This document shows positions 26,664-35,976 of a stretch of 64,000 nucleotides of DNA, in pieces (within the stretch, counting starts at the first letter, position 1; the number at the start of each line of letters is the position of its first letter). The position numbers and the translations under genes are program-made. The stretch is from Achromobacter xylosoxidans. GTDB lineage: Bacteria; Pseudomonadota; Gammaproteobacteria; Burkholderiales; Burkholderiaceae_B. The DNA is taken from the NCBI RefSeq assembly GCF_002192695.1, contig NZ_MTLG01000071.1, positions 1 through 64,000 of the forward strand. Direction: 5' to 3'. The notes beneath the pieces are model-generated. The model was given only the letters and a program-made list of their open reading frames with translations. It was not told where the DNA came from and did no database searches.

Positions 26664-27151
26664 TGACCGGCTTCGACTTCGTCGTGCTGGCCATCCTGGT
26701 GGTTTCGGGTGTGCTGGGCCTGGTGCGCGGCCTGCTCAAAGAGGTGCTGTCGCTGGTTGCCTATCTGCTGGCCTTCGTGGCCGCGATATGGTGGGGGCCC
26801 ACGGTCTATGCCTGGCTGGAGCCCTATATTGAAACGACGCTGTTGCGCATGGGTGTTTCATACGCCGCAGTGTTCATCATCGTGCTGCTGGGTGTGGGCT
26901 TGGTCAACATGACGCTTGCCGCCCTGATCCGCAGCACCGGACTGAGTCCCGCCGACCACGGCCTGGGCGGGATGTTCGGGCTGGCCCGTGGCCTGCTGAT
27001 CGTGCTGGCGCTGGTCGCCGCCGCAGGTTACACGCCGCTGCCGCAGGAGCCGTGGTGGAAGGACGCCATGTTTTCGCATTCGGCCATCGAGGCCATCAAA
27101 CATATCAAGACGTGGCTGCCGCCGTCCCTGGCGACGTGGCTGCCGTATTGA
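26663..27151 (+). CDS. cvpA: CvpA family membrane protein
   Basis: A 162-residue inner-membrane protein with four hydrophobic segments. It begins FDFVVLAILVVSGVLGLVRGLLKEVLSLVAYLLAFVAA, the CvpA family signature. The GTG start at 26663 overlaps the TAG stop of dedD. It lies 30 bases before purF, the conserved cvpA-purF pair. Confidence 0.94.
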   Translation: MTGFDFVVLAILVVSGVLGLVRGLLKEVLSLVAYLLAFVAAIWWGPTVYAWLEPYIETTLLRMGVSYAAVFIIVLLGVGLVNMTLAALIRSTGLSPADHGLGGMFGLARGLLIVLALVAAAGYTPLPQEPWWKDAMFSHSAIEAIKHIKTWLPPSLATWLPY

Positions 27152-27181
27152 TTAGCTTTAAATCAACCAGGAAATCTCACC

Positions 27182-28702
27182 ATGTGTGGAATCGTAGGGG
27201 TCATCGGGCGCGGGCCGGTCAACCAGCTGCTCTATGACAGCTTGCTGCTGTTGCAGCATCGCGGGCAGGACGCCGCGGGCATCGCGACATCGCAGGGCAA
27301 CCAATTCAATATGTACAAGGCACACGGCCTGGTGCGCGACGTCTTCCGCACGCGCAACATGCGCGCGCTGCCGGGTACGTCGGGCGTCGGCCAGGTCCGC
27401 TATCCCACCGCGGGCTCCAGCGCCAGCGAGGAAGAGGCCCAGCCGTTCTACGTCAACGCGCCGTTCGGCATCATGTTGTCCCACAACGGCAACCTGACCA
27501 ACTGGCGCGAGCTGCGCGAATCGCTCTACCGCGTCGACCGCCGCCACATCAACACCAACTCCGATTCCGAAGTCCTGCTGAACGTGCTGGCGCACGAGCT
27601 GCAATCGGCGGCCAGCGGCGTGTCGCTGGACGACGATGCGATCTTCCGCGCCGTGTCGGCCCTGCACAAGCGCGTGCGTGGCGCCTACGCCGTGGTGGCG
27701 CAGATTTCCGGTTACGGTTTGCTCGCCTTCCGCGATCCCAACGGCATCCGTCCGCTGTGCATCGGCCGCCAGGAAACCGAAGAGGGCGTGGAGTGGATGG
27801 TGGCCTCGGAATCCGTGGCGCTGGAGGGCAGCGGCTTTGCCTTCGTGCGCGATGTCGAACCCGGCGAAGCCGTGTTCGTCGATCTGGACGGCCGCTTCGT
27901 CAGCCGCCAGTGCGCCGACAACCCCCAGCTGGTGCCCTGCATTTTCGAATACGTGTACTTCGCGCGCCCGGATTCGCTGATCGACGGCGTGTCCGTGTAC
28001 GACGCCCGCCTGCGCATGGGTGAGTACCTGGCCGACAAGGTGGCGCGCAACATGCGCCTGGGCGATATCGACGTCGTCATGCCGATTCCGGATTCCTCGC
28101 GTCCCGCCGCCATGCAGCTGGCCGCGCGCCTGAACCTGGACTACCGCGAAGGCCTGATCAAGAACCGCTACGTGGGCCGCACGTTCATCATGCCGGGCCA
28201 GGCCGTGCGCCGCAAATCCGTGCGCCAGAAGCTCAACGCCATCGGCATGGAATTCAAGGGCAAGAACGTGCTGCTGGTGGATGACTCCATCGTGCGCGGC
28301 ACCACCAGCCGCGAGATCGTCGACATGGCCCGCGCCGCCGGCGCTAACAAGGTCTACTTCGCCTCGGCCGCTCCCCCGGTGCGTTTCCCGAACGTCTACG
28401 GCATCGACATGCCCACGCAGAGCGAACTCATCGCCACCGGCCGCAGCGACGAAGAAATCGCCCGCGCGATCGGCGCCGACTCGCTGATCTACCAGGACCT
28501 GCACGACATGCAGCAGTCGGTTCGGGACATCAATCCCAAGCTGTCGCGTTTCGAGGCGTCCTGCTTCGACGGCCAGTACGTCACGGGCGACATCACCCCC
28601 GAGTACCTGGCTCGCCTGGGTCAATCCCGCGGTGAACCCGGCGAGGAAGGGGGCGCGAGCGGCCTGCAGTTCAACATGGGCTACGCCGCCAGCGACGCCT
28701 GA
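27182..28702 (+). CDS. purF: Amidophosphoribosyltransferase PurF
   Basis: A 506-residue enzyme for the first committed step of purine synthesis (PRPP + glutamine to phosphoribosylamine). Catalytic Cys2 starts the glutaminase domain (CGIVGVIGR) with no propeptide, as in E. coli. The PRPP-binding loop is [15 protein letters not shown]. Length matches the E. coli type (505). AGGAAA lies about eight bases before the ATG. A strong terminator follows. Confidence 0.97.
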   Translation: MCGIVGVIGRGPVNQLLYDSLLLLQHRGQDAAGIATSQGNQFNMYKAHGLVRDVFRTRNMRALPGTSGVGQVRYPTAGSSASEEEAQPFYVNAPFGIMLSHNGNLTNWRELRESLYRVDRRHINTNSDSEVLLNVLAHELQSAASGVSLDDDAIFRAVSALHKRVRGAYAVVAQISGYGLLAFRDPNGIRPLCIGRQETEEGVEWMVASESVALEGSGFAFVRDVEPGEAVFVDLDGRFVSRQCADNPQLVPCIFEYVYFARPDSLIDGVSVYDARLRMGEYLADKVARNMRLGDIDVVMPIPDSSRPAAMQLAARLNLDYREGLIKNRYVGRTFIMPGQAVRRKSVRQKLNAIGMEFKGKNVLLVDDSIVRGTTSREIVDMARAAGANKVYFASAAPPVRFPNVYGIDMPTQSELIATGRSDEEIARAIGADSLIYQDLHDMQQSVRDINPKLSRFEASCFDGQYVTGDITPEYLARLGQSRGEPGEEGGASGLQFNMGYAASDA

Positions 28703-28714
28703 GAGGCTTGCCAC

Positions 28715-28756
28715 GATGAAAAAATGCCGCCCCACCGGGCGGCATTTTTTTTCATC
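28715..28756. terminator. Bidirectional intrinsic terminator after purF
   Basis: TGCCGCCC (28725-28732) pairs with GGGCGGCA (28737-28744) around a CACC loop. Six A upstream and eight T downstream extend the symmetry outward to GATG/CATC. It would work for purF and for the convergent small secreted-protein gene. Confidence 0.92.
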
Positions 28757-28774
28757 GCATGGTCAATGGCGAAG

Positions 28775-29158
28775 TCACATCATCTTGGAGTATTTCAGCG
28801 TCCACCGCGCGACGCCCATGCTTGCATAGTTGTTGATGGTGAAACGATAACGGCCGGGTTCACCAGGGTAGCTTATCGACGAGCCTTTGGTCATGACGGT
28901 CCAGGTGCCGTTTATTTCCTTTTCGATCTGCAGCCAGAGTTTGTTGCCGCCGCCGTCAAGTGTGATCTCGCCGTGCATGCCGCCAGAGCATGTCTGAGTG
29001 AATGGGTCGATAACCACATCGGTGGATCCCGCTTTGGTCGCGCCCATGTATTGAGAGCGAAATACGTGGGTGCATGCGCCAGCGTGTGAGACGGTTGCAG
29101 CGCCAGCGAGTGCTGAGGCAAGCAATCCAGCGAGAACCAATTTCTTAGCGTTTTTCAA
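28775..29158 (-). CDS. Small secreted protein of unknown function
   Basis: I do not recognise this 127-residue protein. A clear signal peptide (KNAKKLVLAGLLASALAGAATVSHA) leads to a mature part of about 100 residues with only two cysteines (ACTHVF and TQTCSGG), which could form one disulfide. The rest looks beta-rich, ending WTLKYSKMM. A TTG start at 29158 is chosen because GGAG lies six bases before it and it places the signal peptide at the N-terminus; a longer in-frame start exists at 29269 without support. It is convergent with purF and divergent from the exporter operon, so it could be that system's cargo or periplasmic partner, which is inference. Confidence 0.75.
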   Translation of the reverse strand: MKNAKKLVLAGLLASALAGAATVSHAGACTHVFRSQYMGATKAGSTDVVIDPFTQTCSGGMHGEITLDGGGNKLWLQIEKEINGTWTVMTKGSSISYPGEPGRYRFTINNYASMGVARWTLKYSKMM

Positions 29159-29483
29159 AACAGTCTCCGTATTGGGTTTGATATCTGAACTCCCGAGCTC
29201 GTTCTCGAATTTTCGGGAGAAGAGCTGGAAGTGGTTTTTGAATCCGGCATGTCGGACAGGATGTGTCAATCGAAATGGCGCAATGCATGCGCGGCCAGAT
29301 ATATCGCGATATACACGTATGCTGAAGCCAGGTTAATAAAATCATAAAATTAAGGATGGTCTGTCGCGGCGCAGAGTTTACGGATTATTGCGCGACAACC
29401 TCACCTCTTCTTTTGAATAGTTTTTATTTTTCATGGTTGCCTATATGGTTGCGCACTTCCTCCATATATAGCGATTTCGAGAC
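29159..29483. promoter_or_regulatory. Divergent control region of the secreted-protein gene and the exporter operon
   Basis: An AT-rich 325-base gap. It contains a hairpin in the leader of the small gene (CTCCCGA 29190-29196 with TCGGGAG 29213-29219), a perfect 14-base palindrome (TATATCGCGATATA, 29300-29313), and a 7-bp inverted repeat (TGTCGCG 29362-29368 with CGCGACA 29391-29397). No regulator gene is adjacent. No confident -35/-10 pair stands out. Confidence 0.6.
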
Positions 29484-30215
29484 GTGGTGCAGCAGTGGGG
29501 TCAGCGGTCAGCGCCGCTTCTAATCCGATTGGAATCCATATGCCAGTCGTATCGCGTAGGCGCAGAAAGCACTGTTGTCCTTAAATCTGTCTCTCTCGAG
29601 ATTGGAACTGGGCAAACCTGTGCTTTTTTGGGGGCGTCCGGATCGGGGAAAAGCACTTTGCTGAACATTCTTGGGCTTCTAGATCAGCCGCGGTCGGGGT
29701 CATTCCTCTTCCGCGGGCGAGATATGACAAAGGCCGATGAAAATGAAAGATCTTACTTTCGCAATCGGGAAATCGGCTTTGTTTTTCAGTCGTTCAATTT
29801 GCTGCCACGACTAACTGCGTTGGATAACGTTGCGTTGCCTTTGACCTATCGCGGCGTCGGTCGTACCGAAGCAAGGCTGCGGGCGATGGAGCAGTTGGAC
29901 GCGGTTGGTCTAGGCTGCAGAGCTGCTCATGTACCCGCGGATCTTTCGGGAGGGCAGCGCCAGCGTGTGGCGATCGCCCGAGCCCTGGTGGGTGAGCCTT
30001 CGGTCATTCTCGCGGATGAACCGACCGGCAATCTCGATAGCGATTCGGCGTCTGACGTCTTGTCGCTGCTCCTGAAGCTCAATGCGGAGCGCGGAGTTAC
30101 ATTGGCCGTAGTTACGCATGATGCATCATTGGCGGCACGTTTTGACCGTCGGTTTTGCGTGGCCAATGGAGAACTAATGGAGCTTGAATCTCGGGAGGCT
30201 CGAGATCGTGGATGA
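29484..30215 (+). CDS. ABC transporter ATP-binding protein (LolD/MacB type)
   Basis: A 243-residue ATPase of the MacB/LolD/FtsE group. Walker A is GASGSGKST, the signature motif is [15 protein letters not shown], and Walker B is [13 protein letters not shown], followed by the H-loop VTHD. All catalytic residues are intact. It pairs with the permease encoded immediately downstream (8-base overlap). The start is uncertain: the GTG at 29484 has a weak ribosome site and a TTG near 29529 is also possible. The ATPase and permease are separate here, unlike fused MacB. Confidence 0.9.
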   Translation: MVQQWGQRSAPLLIRLESICQSYRVGAESTVVLKSVSLEIGTGQTCAFLGASGSGKSTLLNILGLLDQPRSGSFLFRGRDMTKADENERSYFRNREIGFVFQSFNLLPRLTALDNVALPLTYRGVGRTEARLRAMEQLDAVGLGCRAAHVPADLSGGQRQRVAIARALVGEPSVILADEPTGNLDSDSASDVLSLLLKLNAERGVTLAVVTHDASLAARFDRRFCVANGELMELESREARDRG

Positions 30216-31416
30216 ATCCGCTACCCCATTCCGTGGAATGTCATTCGCACAGCGCCTGCGTGAATCAAGTGACAACCTGAAAAGTTTGGGCAGGCGCGCA
30301 CTGCTGGCGTTGCTTGGGATTGTCATGGGCTGCGCCGCGATTGTCGCGTTGCTGACGATCGGTCACTCTGCCGCCCAGGATGTGATGCTTATTTTCAAGG
30401 GCATGGGAACTGACGCGTTGGTCGTTACATTTCCAGAAAAGCGCGGCGATCGCCCATTGCCGCCCTACCTTGATTTGGTCGCGCTGCGCGCAGCGTTGCC
30501 GGAATTCGAGCTAGTCGCGATTCTTGCCACGTACGGCACACGTATGCGAGCCCGTGGTCGAACGGTTGATGCCCGTTTGGTTGGCGCGAGTAGTGAATTG
30601 GCTGACGCAATTGGATGGCGGCTGATTGCCGGGCGCAATCTTACCAAGTTTGACGGAAGTAGCCTGTTCGCGGTGTTGGGGGCGGCGGTCGCTCGATCAT
30701 TGGAAAGTGAAGGCCGGCGCATTGCACCCGGTGAAACTATGCAGATAGGCAACTATCTCTATCGGATTATCGGTGTCGCCGATGTGCTGCCTGCCAATCC
30801 GTTCTTGCCGTTCTCGGCCGATGACGCCATATATATCCACTACGAGGGGTTGCGCCGCCAGATACCGGATCCGAAGCCGAGTGCTCTTATTTTGAAGGTG
30901 GTGTCCGGTACCGACCTGGACGCTGCCGGGCGCAAGCTGCAAGCCTATCTTGCATCGTCGCTAAGGGGGCGAGATGCGGATGTGCGGATCCCGCGCCAGT
31001 GGGTTGAGGGGATGAAGCGTCAGGCCGATACCTTTTCCTATTTGCTGGGAGCACTGGGCGGATTCTCGCTGCTCGTAGGCGGGGGAGGTGTCATGAACGT
31101 GATGCTGCTGAATGTTGCCGAACGGCGTAGAGAAATTGGGCTTCGCATGGCCGTCGGCGCTCGGCCTCGGGATATTTGCCTGCTATTTTTGTTGGAAGCG
31201 GCCAGCCTTGCTGCGGTGGGCGCTGCAATGGGCGTAATTGTTGGGGTGCTGGCTGCCTTCGTTTTCGTGAAACTCGCTGGTTGGGAATTTGTGTTGGCGC
31301 CGCTGGCTTTGCCATTGGGGGCTGGGAGTTCTCTGGCGGTGGGTTTGCTATCCGGTCTGTATCCGGCTCTGGCCGCGGCTCGATTGCAACCCGTACAGGC
31401 CTTGCGCGATGCTTGA
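30208..31416 (+). CDS. ABC transporter permease (FtsX/MacB type)
   Basis: A 402-residue MacB-type permease. One N-terminal membrane helix ([21 protein letters not shown]) precedes a ~215-residue periplasmic MacB_PCD-like domain, and three C-terminal helices form the FtsX domain, with the linker [21 protein letters not shown] that contacts the ATPase. The GTG at 30208 is chosen because GGGAGG lies nine bases upstream (30193-30198). It overlaps the ATPase stop by 8 bases. This topology suits mechanotransmission exporters that push substrates from the periplasm out through a TolC-type duct. Confidence 0.9.
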   Translation: MDESATPFRGMSFAQRLRESSDNLKSLGRRALLALLGIVMGCAAIVALLTIGHSAAQDVMLIFKGMGTDALVVTFPEKRGDRPLPPYLDLVALRAALPEFELVAILATYGTRMRARGRTVDARLVGASSELADAIGWRLIAGRNLTKFDGSSLFAVLGAAVARSLESEGRRIAPGETMQIGNYLYRIIGVADVLPANPFLPFSADDAIYIHYEGLRRQIPDPKPSALILKVVSGTDLDAAGRKLQAYLASSLRGRDADVRIPRQWVEGMKRQADTFSYLLGALGGFSLLVGGGGVMNVMLLNVAERRREIGLRMAVGARPRDICLLFLLEAASLAAVGAAMGVIVGVLAAFVFVKLAGWEFVLAPLALPLGAGSSLAVGLLSGLYPALAAARLQPVQALRDA

Positions 31417-32893
31417 AAAGGCGAGACGGGCGACGGGCTGGATACTGGCATTGGTCATGCATGGGCCCATTCTTGCGGACAATATCGCGCCGGCTTCACA
31501 TGCAACGATGCGCAAGCCATCGGCAATAGTGCCGGGCGACCATATCGCGAATCTGACGCTCACGGAAGCGGTATTCCTGGGGTTACGTAGCAATCGTTCA
31601 ATCCGGAGCGCATATCTTGAGCGCATCGCCCAGAAGTACGATTTGCGGGTTGCGGAAGATTATTTCACGCCTAAGCTGCTGTTGACGGGCCGTTATGTGG
31701 GCGTTCGCAATCAAGATGATCGCTATCGGCGGGGGGAGGTTACGCCGCAGACGACGAAGATCAGCGAAATTGGCACACGCTTCAGCCTCTCTTGGGCAAA
31801 TGAACAGCATCAGGCCGATCGTGCGGGGCGCCAACGCACCGATGGCGTGACGTTTGCGGCGATACAACCTCTACTGCGGGGAGCGGGTAGGGAGGTGGTG
31901 ACCGCGCCCCTGCGCCTTTCCCGGTTGGCAGAACGGAGCAATCGTTTGGGGCTGCAGGCCAGGGTTGCGCAAACAGTTACACAAATTGTGCTGGCGTATC
32001 GTGAGTTGCTGCGAGCCCAGGAACAAGTTCGTATTGCGCAGGACGCTTTGGGGCGTTCGCGCCGTCTGCTCGAAATCAACCAAGCGTTGATCTCCGCCGG
32101 CAGGATGGCTGAATTCGAGATTGTCCAGACCGAGGCGGATGCCGCTACGCAGGAGTTGAGTGTGGAAGATGCGAACAATATGCTGGCGGCACGCAGGCTG
32201 GAGTTGTTGCAATTGCTGGCCCTGGACCTGAGCAATCAAATATATGCGACGGAGGGGCTGGGAGCGGAGCGCATGCAGCTTAGTTTGGTGGAGGCGCAAC
32301 GGGTCGCGTTGGAAAGGCAACCGGAGTATCTGATGCAGCTGATTGCGGCCGAGCAGGCTGATGTCAATCTGATCGTGGCGAGGAATCAGTCATTATGGGA
32401 TGTTTCACTGGTAGGCGGCGCAACTCAGGGTCGAGATCGATATTCGAGGGGGGGCCATGTGCCGGGCTCGGATAGGCGGTGGGAGGGATATGCCGGGATA
32501 CAGGTGGAAATTCCCATTGGAGACCTGGCCACGCGGCAGAATGAAGTGCGTGCACGGGTGGCCGCGCAGGATCAGGCCAATAAGTTGAAGAATGCCCAAC
32601 AAGTGTTGGATCGAGAGGTCAGTGATGCAGTGCGCGATGTTGGGTCGCGCTGGCGTCAACTGGAAATAGCGACGCGCGCACACGAATTATCCCGACGCAA
32701 GCTCGATATCGAACGCGAGAAACTGCAGGTAGGACGTTCCAGCAATTTTCAGGTCCTCAGTTTTGAGGCGGATTTGCGTAATTCGGATAGCGCGCGGCTG
32801 GGTGCGCTGATTGGGTATCTCAATGCGCAGACGCTGCTGGACTTGCGGCTGGGTACGACCTTGGACAGCTGGGATATCGCACTCAATGACTAA
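31409..32893 (+). CDS. TolC-family outer-membrane efflux protein
   Basis: A 494-residue outer-membrane factor. An N-terminal signal sequence (TGWILALVMHGPILA) precedes two OEP-type repeats rich in long helices (about residues 60-260 and 290-480), with the second ending in EREKLQVGRSSNFQVLSFEADLRNSDSARLGALIGYLNAQ, typical of TolC-like proteins. There is no lipoprotein cysteine. The ATG at 31409 overlaps the permease stop by 8 bases. It supplies the outer-membrane duct for the exporter. Confidence 0.88.
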   Translation: MLEKARRATGWILALVMHGPILADNIAPASHATMRKPSAIVPGDHIANLTLTEAVFLGLRSNRSIRSAYLERIAQKYDLRVAEDYFTPKLLLTGRYVGVRNQDDRYRRGEVTPQTTKISEIGTRFSLSWANEQHQADRAGRQRTDGVTFAAIQPLLRGAGREVVTAPLRLSRLAERSNRLGLQARVAQTVTQIVLAYRELLRAQEQVRIAQDALGRSRRLLEINQALISAGRMAEFEIVQTEADAATQELSVEDANNMLAARRLELLQLLALDLSNQIYATEGLGAERMQLSLVEAQRVALERQPEYLMQLIAAEQADVNLIVARNQSLWDVSLVGGATQGRDRYSRGGHVPGSDRRWEGYAGIQVEIPIGDLATRQNEVRARVAAQDQANKLKNAQQVLDREVSDAVRDVGSRWRQLEIATRAHELSRRKLDIEREKLQVGRSSNFQVLSFEADLRNSDSARLGALIGYLNAQTLLDLRLGTTLDSWDIALND

Positions 32894-34160
32894 ACCCATG
32901 ACTGTCAGGCGGGCATGGCGATGGGTGTTGCTTGCCGTGGCGGTATTGGCGCTTTGCGAATTGGGTTTGCGAACATGGAAAAGCTGGACGCGGCTGGAGA
33001 TCGCTGCCTCCGGCGGGTGGTACAAGGTAGAGGCGCAGGGCATAGCGGTGCGCATTGGTCTGGTGGGACGAATCGAGCCTGCCGCGATATCGATTGTCAG
33101 CGCGCCTTTCGAGGGCAATATCAGGTCAATGCATGTTGTGGAAGGGCAACGTGTGGCGGCTGGGCAGATGCTTCTGGAAATGGATACTGCCGATATTGAC
33201 ATCCGATTGCGCCAGGCTAGCGCCGATCTACTCAAGGCCAAAAGTGCGGTGCAAGTTCTGGTGGACTGGACCCAGGGCGTCGAGGCGAGCCGGGCGCGTC
33301 GCGCCTTGGCTACTGCGCGTATGAGCTTTTCGGAAACGGCACGCAAACTGGCGGAGACTCGTACGTTGTTCGCTCGAGGCATTGTGGCGAGGGTGGAGGT
33401 CGACTCGCTTGAGCAACAGGCAAAAGTTCAACAATTGGAGATCGCCTCTGCGCAGGCCGATTTGAGTTCCACGCTGGCGCGCGGTGAAGGAGAGTTCCGG
33501 CAGATTGCCGATATGGAGCTGGCCAATGCACAAGCGCGGAAGGACACCTTGGCCGCTCTTCGGGCGCGGTCAATCATGACTACTCCATTTCCCGGTGTGG
33601 TTATGGGACCGCCCGCGTCGGCGCAGCAGGGGGCAACGGCTCCGCTGCCTGGGGCCCGGGTCGGCCAGGGGCAGGCGCTGTTACGCGTGGCCAGTGTTGA
33701 ACGCTTGCATGCAGTTGCCAAGGTCGACGAAATCGACATCAATCAACTGAGTGAAGGAATGAACGTGCGGATCACGGGAGACGGTTTCGCGGGCTTGACG
33801 TTGGACGGCAGGATCGTGTCGTTGGGCGCGCGGCTAGCTGAGCCGGAGGGGCAGGGAAATCCGGTGAATTACGAGGTCGTGGTCGATATCGTCGCCCCGG
33901 AAGAACCTAACCGGCGAGCCGTAAGATTGGGAATGAGCGGTCAATTGGAAGTCGTCATTTATCGCAATGACCGAGCCTTTGTCATTCCGTCGGAGGCAAT
34001 CAGATCGGTGGGGGAGAGGCACGTCGTAAGATTTCGCCGTGGCCCCAGCGACGCTGAAGAGTTGGTTGCTGTGACGATCGGTCGCCCTATGCCTCAGGGG
34101 GTAGAAGTTTTTGGACTAGACGAAGGCGAAGTTGCGCTTGCGGAAGAGCTGGTGTCGTAA
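32886..34160 (+). CDS. Periplasmic adaptor protein (HlyD/MacA family)
   Basis: A 424-residue membrane-fusion protein. An N-terminal anchor (WVLLAVAVLALCELGL) is followed by a split lipoyl domain (APFEGNIRSMHVVEGQRVAAGQMLLEMDT and its partner near TTPFPGVVMGPP), an alpha-hairpin coiled coil of about 110 residues, and beta-barrel and membrane-proximal domains. It would bridge the permease and the TolC-type duct. The ATG at 32886 overlaps the previous stop by 8 bases. The order ATPase-permease-duct-adaptor differs from the common macA-macB order. Confidence 0.88.
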   Translation: MTKPMTVRRAWRWVLLAVAVLALCELGLRTWKSWTRLEIAASGGWYKVEAQGIAVRIGLVGRIEPAAISIVSAPFEGNIRSMHVVEGQRVAAGQMLLEMDTADIDIRLRQASADLLKAKSAVQVLVDWTQGVEASRARRALATARMSFSETARKLAETRTLFARGIVARVEVDSLEQQAKVQQLEIASAQADLSSTLARGEGEFRQIADMELANAQARKDTLAALRARSIMTTPFPGVVMGPPASAQQGATAPLPGARVGQGQALLRVASVERLHAVAKVDEIDINQLSEGMNVRITGDGFAGLTLDGRIVSLGARLAEPEGQGNPVNYEVVVDIVAPEEPNRRAVRLGMSGQLEVVIYRNDRAFVIPSEAIRSVGERHVVRFRRGPSDAEELVAVTIGRPMPQGVEVFGLDEGEVALAEELVS

Positions 34161-34173
34161 TGTTCGGCCTGCA

Positions 34174-34361
34174 TCAACACTGGCCGCCGCCCGTCGCTTC
34201 CAGGTGCGTCAGGTACACCGCGGGGTCGGGGTTCCGTGTCGTGAGGGCCGGCAGGATAGCGCGCCAGTGGGCACTGCGCCCAGCCTGCCATGGTGGAGCA
34301 GCTTTGGGGCTTGAGTGAGCGGGGATTCCGGGTGTCCGATCTGGTATTTCAGGGTAGACAT
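34174..34361 (-). pseudogene. Broken copy of the YgjP-like metallopeptidase gene
   Basis: Read on the minus strand from the ATG at 34361, the first ~30 codons give MSTLKYQIGHPESPLTQAPKLL, clearly related to the start of the intact gene at 37307 (MSTLKYLTGYPESLLAQAQKLL). The frame then breaks near LARYPAGPHD. About 330 bases that include the HExxH region are missing, and the last codons (YLTHLEAT) match the intact C-terminus. It lies 14 bases after the exporter operon. It is dead as a protease. Confidence 0.85.
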
Positions 34362-34414
34362 GATCGAGGCGGGAGCGGCGGCGGGGTGAGGTCAGGCTGC
34401 CCGGCGTTTTCCTG

Positions 34415-34440
34415 CGCCCCTGCCTTTTAGGCAAGGGGCG
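34415..34440. terminator. Hairpin downstream of tctA
   Basis: CGCCCC (34415-34420) pairs with GGGGCG (34435-34440) and GCC (34422-34424) with GGC (34430-34432) around a TTTTA loop, with a small internal mismatch. It lies 16 bases past the tctA stop. No strong T-run is seen. Confidence 0.45.
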
Positions 34441-34455
34441 CGGAGCGGTCCTGGC

Positions 34456-35964
34456 TTAGGGGGCGGGCGTGGCGTCCGCCATCTTGGGTTGCCGCAGGTT
34501 GCGGACGAAGTTGACGAACTTCCAGACGATCACCAGTCCGATGACGCCCAGGAGGGTGGCGCTGATCGGCCGCGTCACGAAGACGTCGAACGACCCCCTG
34601 CTCAGCAGCATGGCCCGGCGGAAATTCTCCTCAAGCATGGGCCCCAGGATGAAGCCCAGCATGAGCGGCGCGGCGCCCATGCCCAGCCGCAGGAAGGCGT
34701 AGCCGATCAGCCCGAACACAGCCGTGATGTAGATGTCATCCAGGCTGTTGTTGATGCTGAAGGTGCCGACGATGCAGAAGAACAGGATCGAAGGGAACAG
34801 GACCGTATAGGGGATCTTGAACACGGAGAGCCAGTAGCGCACCAGCGGCACGTTCAGGATCAGCAGGAAGCAGTTGCCCACCCACATGCTGGCCACCAGG
34901 CCCCAGAACAGGTCAGGATGCGAACCGATCATGTTGGGGCCGGGCTGTACGCCCTTGATGATGAACGCGGCCAGCATCAGGGCCATCACGGCATTCTCGG
35001 GAATGCCGATGGCCATCAGCGGGATGAAGCTGGTGCGGGCAGCCGCTTCGTCCGCGGCAGCCTGGCCGGCCACGCCTTCGATCGCGCCGTTGCCCATTTC
35101 GTGCTTGTACTTGCTGAAGCGCTTGTCGGCCGCATAGGCCGCAAACTGCGCAATCGTGGGGCCGCCGCCGGGCAGAATGCCCAGGGCCGCGCCGATCGCG
35201 CTGCCGCGCAGGGCGCTCGGGATGATCCGCTTGAACTCGGCCCAGGTCGGCATGAGCTTGATCTTGCCGTTGAACGGGGTGAGTTCGTTGCGGTTATCCA
35301 GGTTCTTCACGATTTCCGCGATGCCGAAGCAGCCCAGCGCGATGCTGATCAGGCCGATCCCATCCTGCAAGAAGGCGAAATCCATGGTGTAGCGCGCAGT
35401 GCCGCTGTTGACGTCGGTGCCGATCGACGCGAGCAGCACGCCGACGATGGCCATCGCCAGGCCCGTCAGCATATTGCCGCTGCTGACGAAGCTGACGCAG
35501 AAGAAGCCCATCAGCATCAGTGCGGTGTAGTCCGCCGGGCCGAACAGGAAGGCGGCTTCGCCCAGGATCGGCGTCATGGTGGACAGCACCACGATGGCCA
35601 CCGTGCCCCCGATAAAGCTGGAGACGCCTGCCGTGAACAAGGCGAGGCCGGTCTTGCCATTGAGGTTCATCTGATAGCCGTCTATACAGGCGACGATACT
35701 GCTTGCATGCGGAATCTTCATGGTGATGGCGCTGACGCTGTCACCATATTGCGCGCCGTAATAAATGCCGGCCAGCATGATCAGCGCGCCGCCGGTGGGA
35801 ATGGAATAGGTCAGCGGCAGCAGCAGGCTGATCGTGGACAAGGGGCCCAATCCGGGCAGCAGTCCGACCAAGGTGCCGATAACGCAACCCATCGCGCAAT
35901 AAAGCAGGTTTTGCCATGTCAAGGCATGCTCGAAGCCGAGCATCAGATTATTTATGATTTCCAT
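34456..35964 (-). CDS. tctA: Tripartite tricarboxylate transporter large membrane subunit TctA
   Basis: A 502-residue polytopic membrane protein. The N-terminal signature (CVIGTLVGLLPGLGPLSTISLLLPLTY) and the second gate motif (GAALGILPGGGPTIAQFAAYAADKR) are the paired glycine/proline loops of TctA. With TctB and a TctC-type binding protein it would take up carboxylates using the ion gradient. No tctC gene is adjacent, so it may use a binding protein encoded elsewhere. It lies 12 bases downstream of tctB. Confidence 0.95.
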   Translation of the reverse strand: MEIINNLMLGFEHALTWQNLLYCAMGCVIGTLVGLLPGLGPLSTISLLLPLTYSIPTGGALIMLAGIYYGAQYGDSVSAITMKIPHASSIVACIDGYQMNLNGKTGLALFTAGVSSFIGGTVAIVVLSTMTPILGEAAFLFGPADYTALMLMGFFCVSFVSSGNMLTGLAMAIVGVLLASIGTDVNSGTARYTMDFAFLQDGIGLISIALGCFGIAEIVKNLDNRNELTPFNGKIKLMPTWAEFKRIIPSALRGSAIGAALGILPGGGPTIAQFAAYAADKRFSKYKHEMGNGAIEGVAGQAAADEAAARTSFIPLMAIGIPENAVMALMLAAFIIKGVQPGPNMIGSHPDLFWGLVASMWVGNCFLLILNVPLVRYWLSVFKIPYTVLFPSILFFCIVGTFSINNSLDDIYITAVFGLIGYAFLRLGMGAAPLMLGFILGPMLEENFRRAMLLSRGSFDVFVTRPISATLLGVIGLVIVWKFVNFVRNLRQPKMADATPAP

Positions 35965-35976
35965 CGCGCGCTCTCT

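Noticed and set aside
29484-34160. Idea that the 8-base overlaps of the exporter genes are a special feature of the segment
   Set aside because: The same 8-base overlap occurs in native flagellar genes here (fliM/fliN, fliI/fliJ, fliG/fliH), so it is not a mark of foreign origin.
34174-34434. 86-codon minus-strand frame that could be called a small gene
   Set aside because: It is a chance frame across a degraded metallopeptidase copy; the genuine homologous start is at 34361 in another frame and breaks after about 30 codons.
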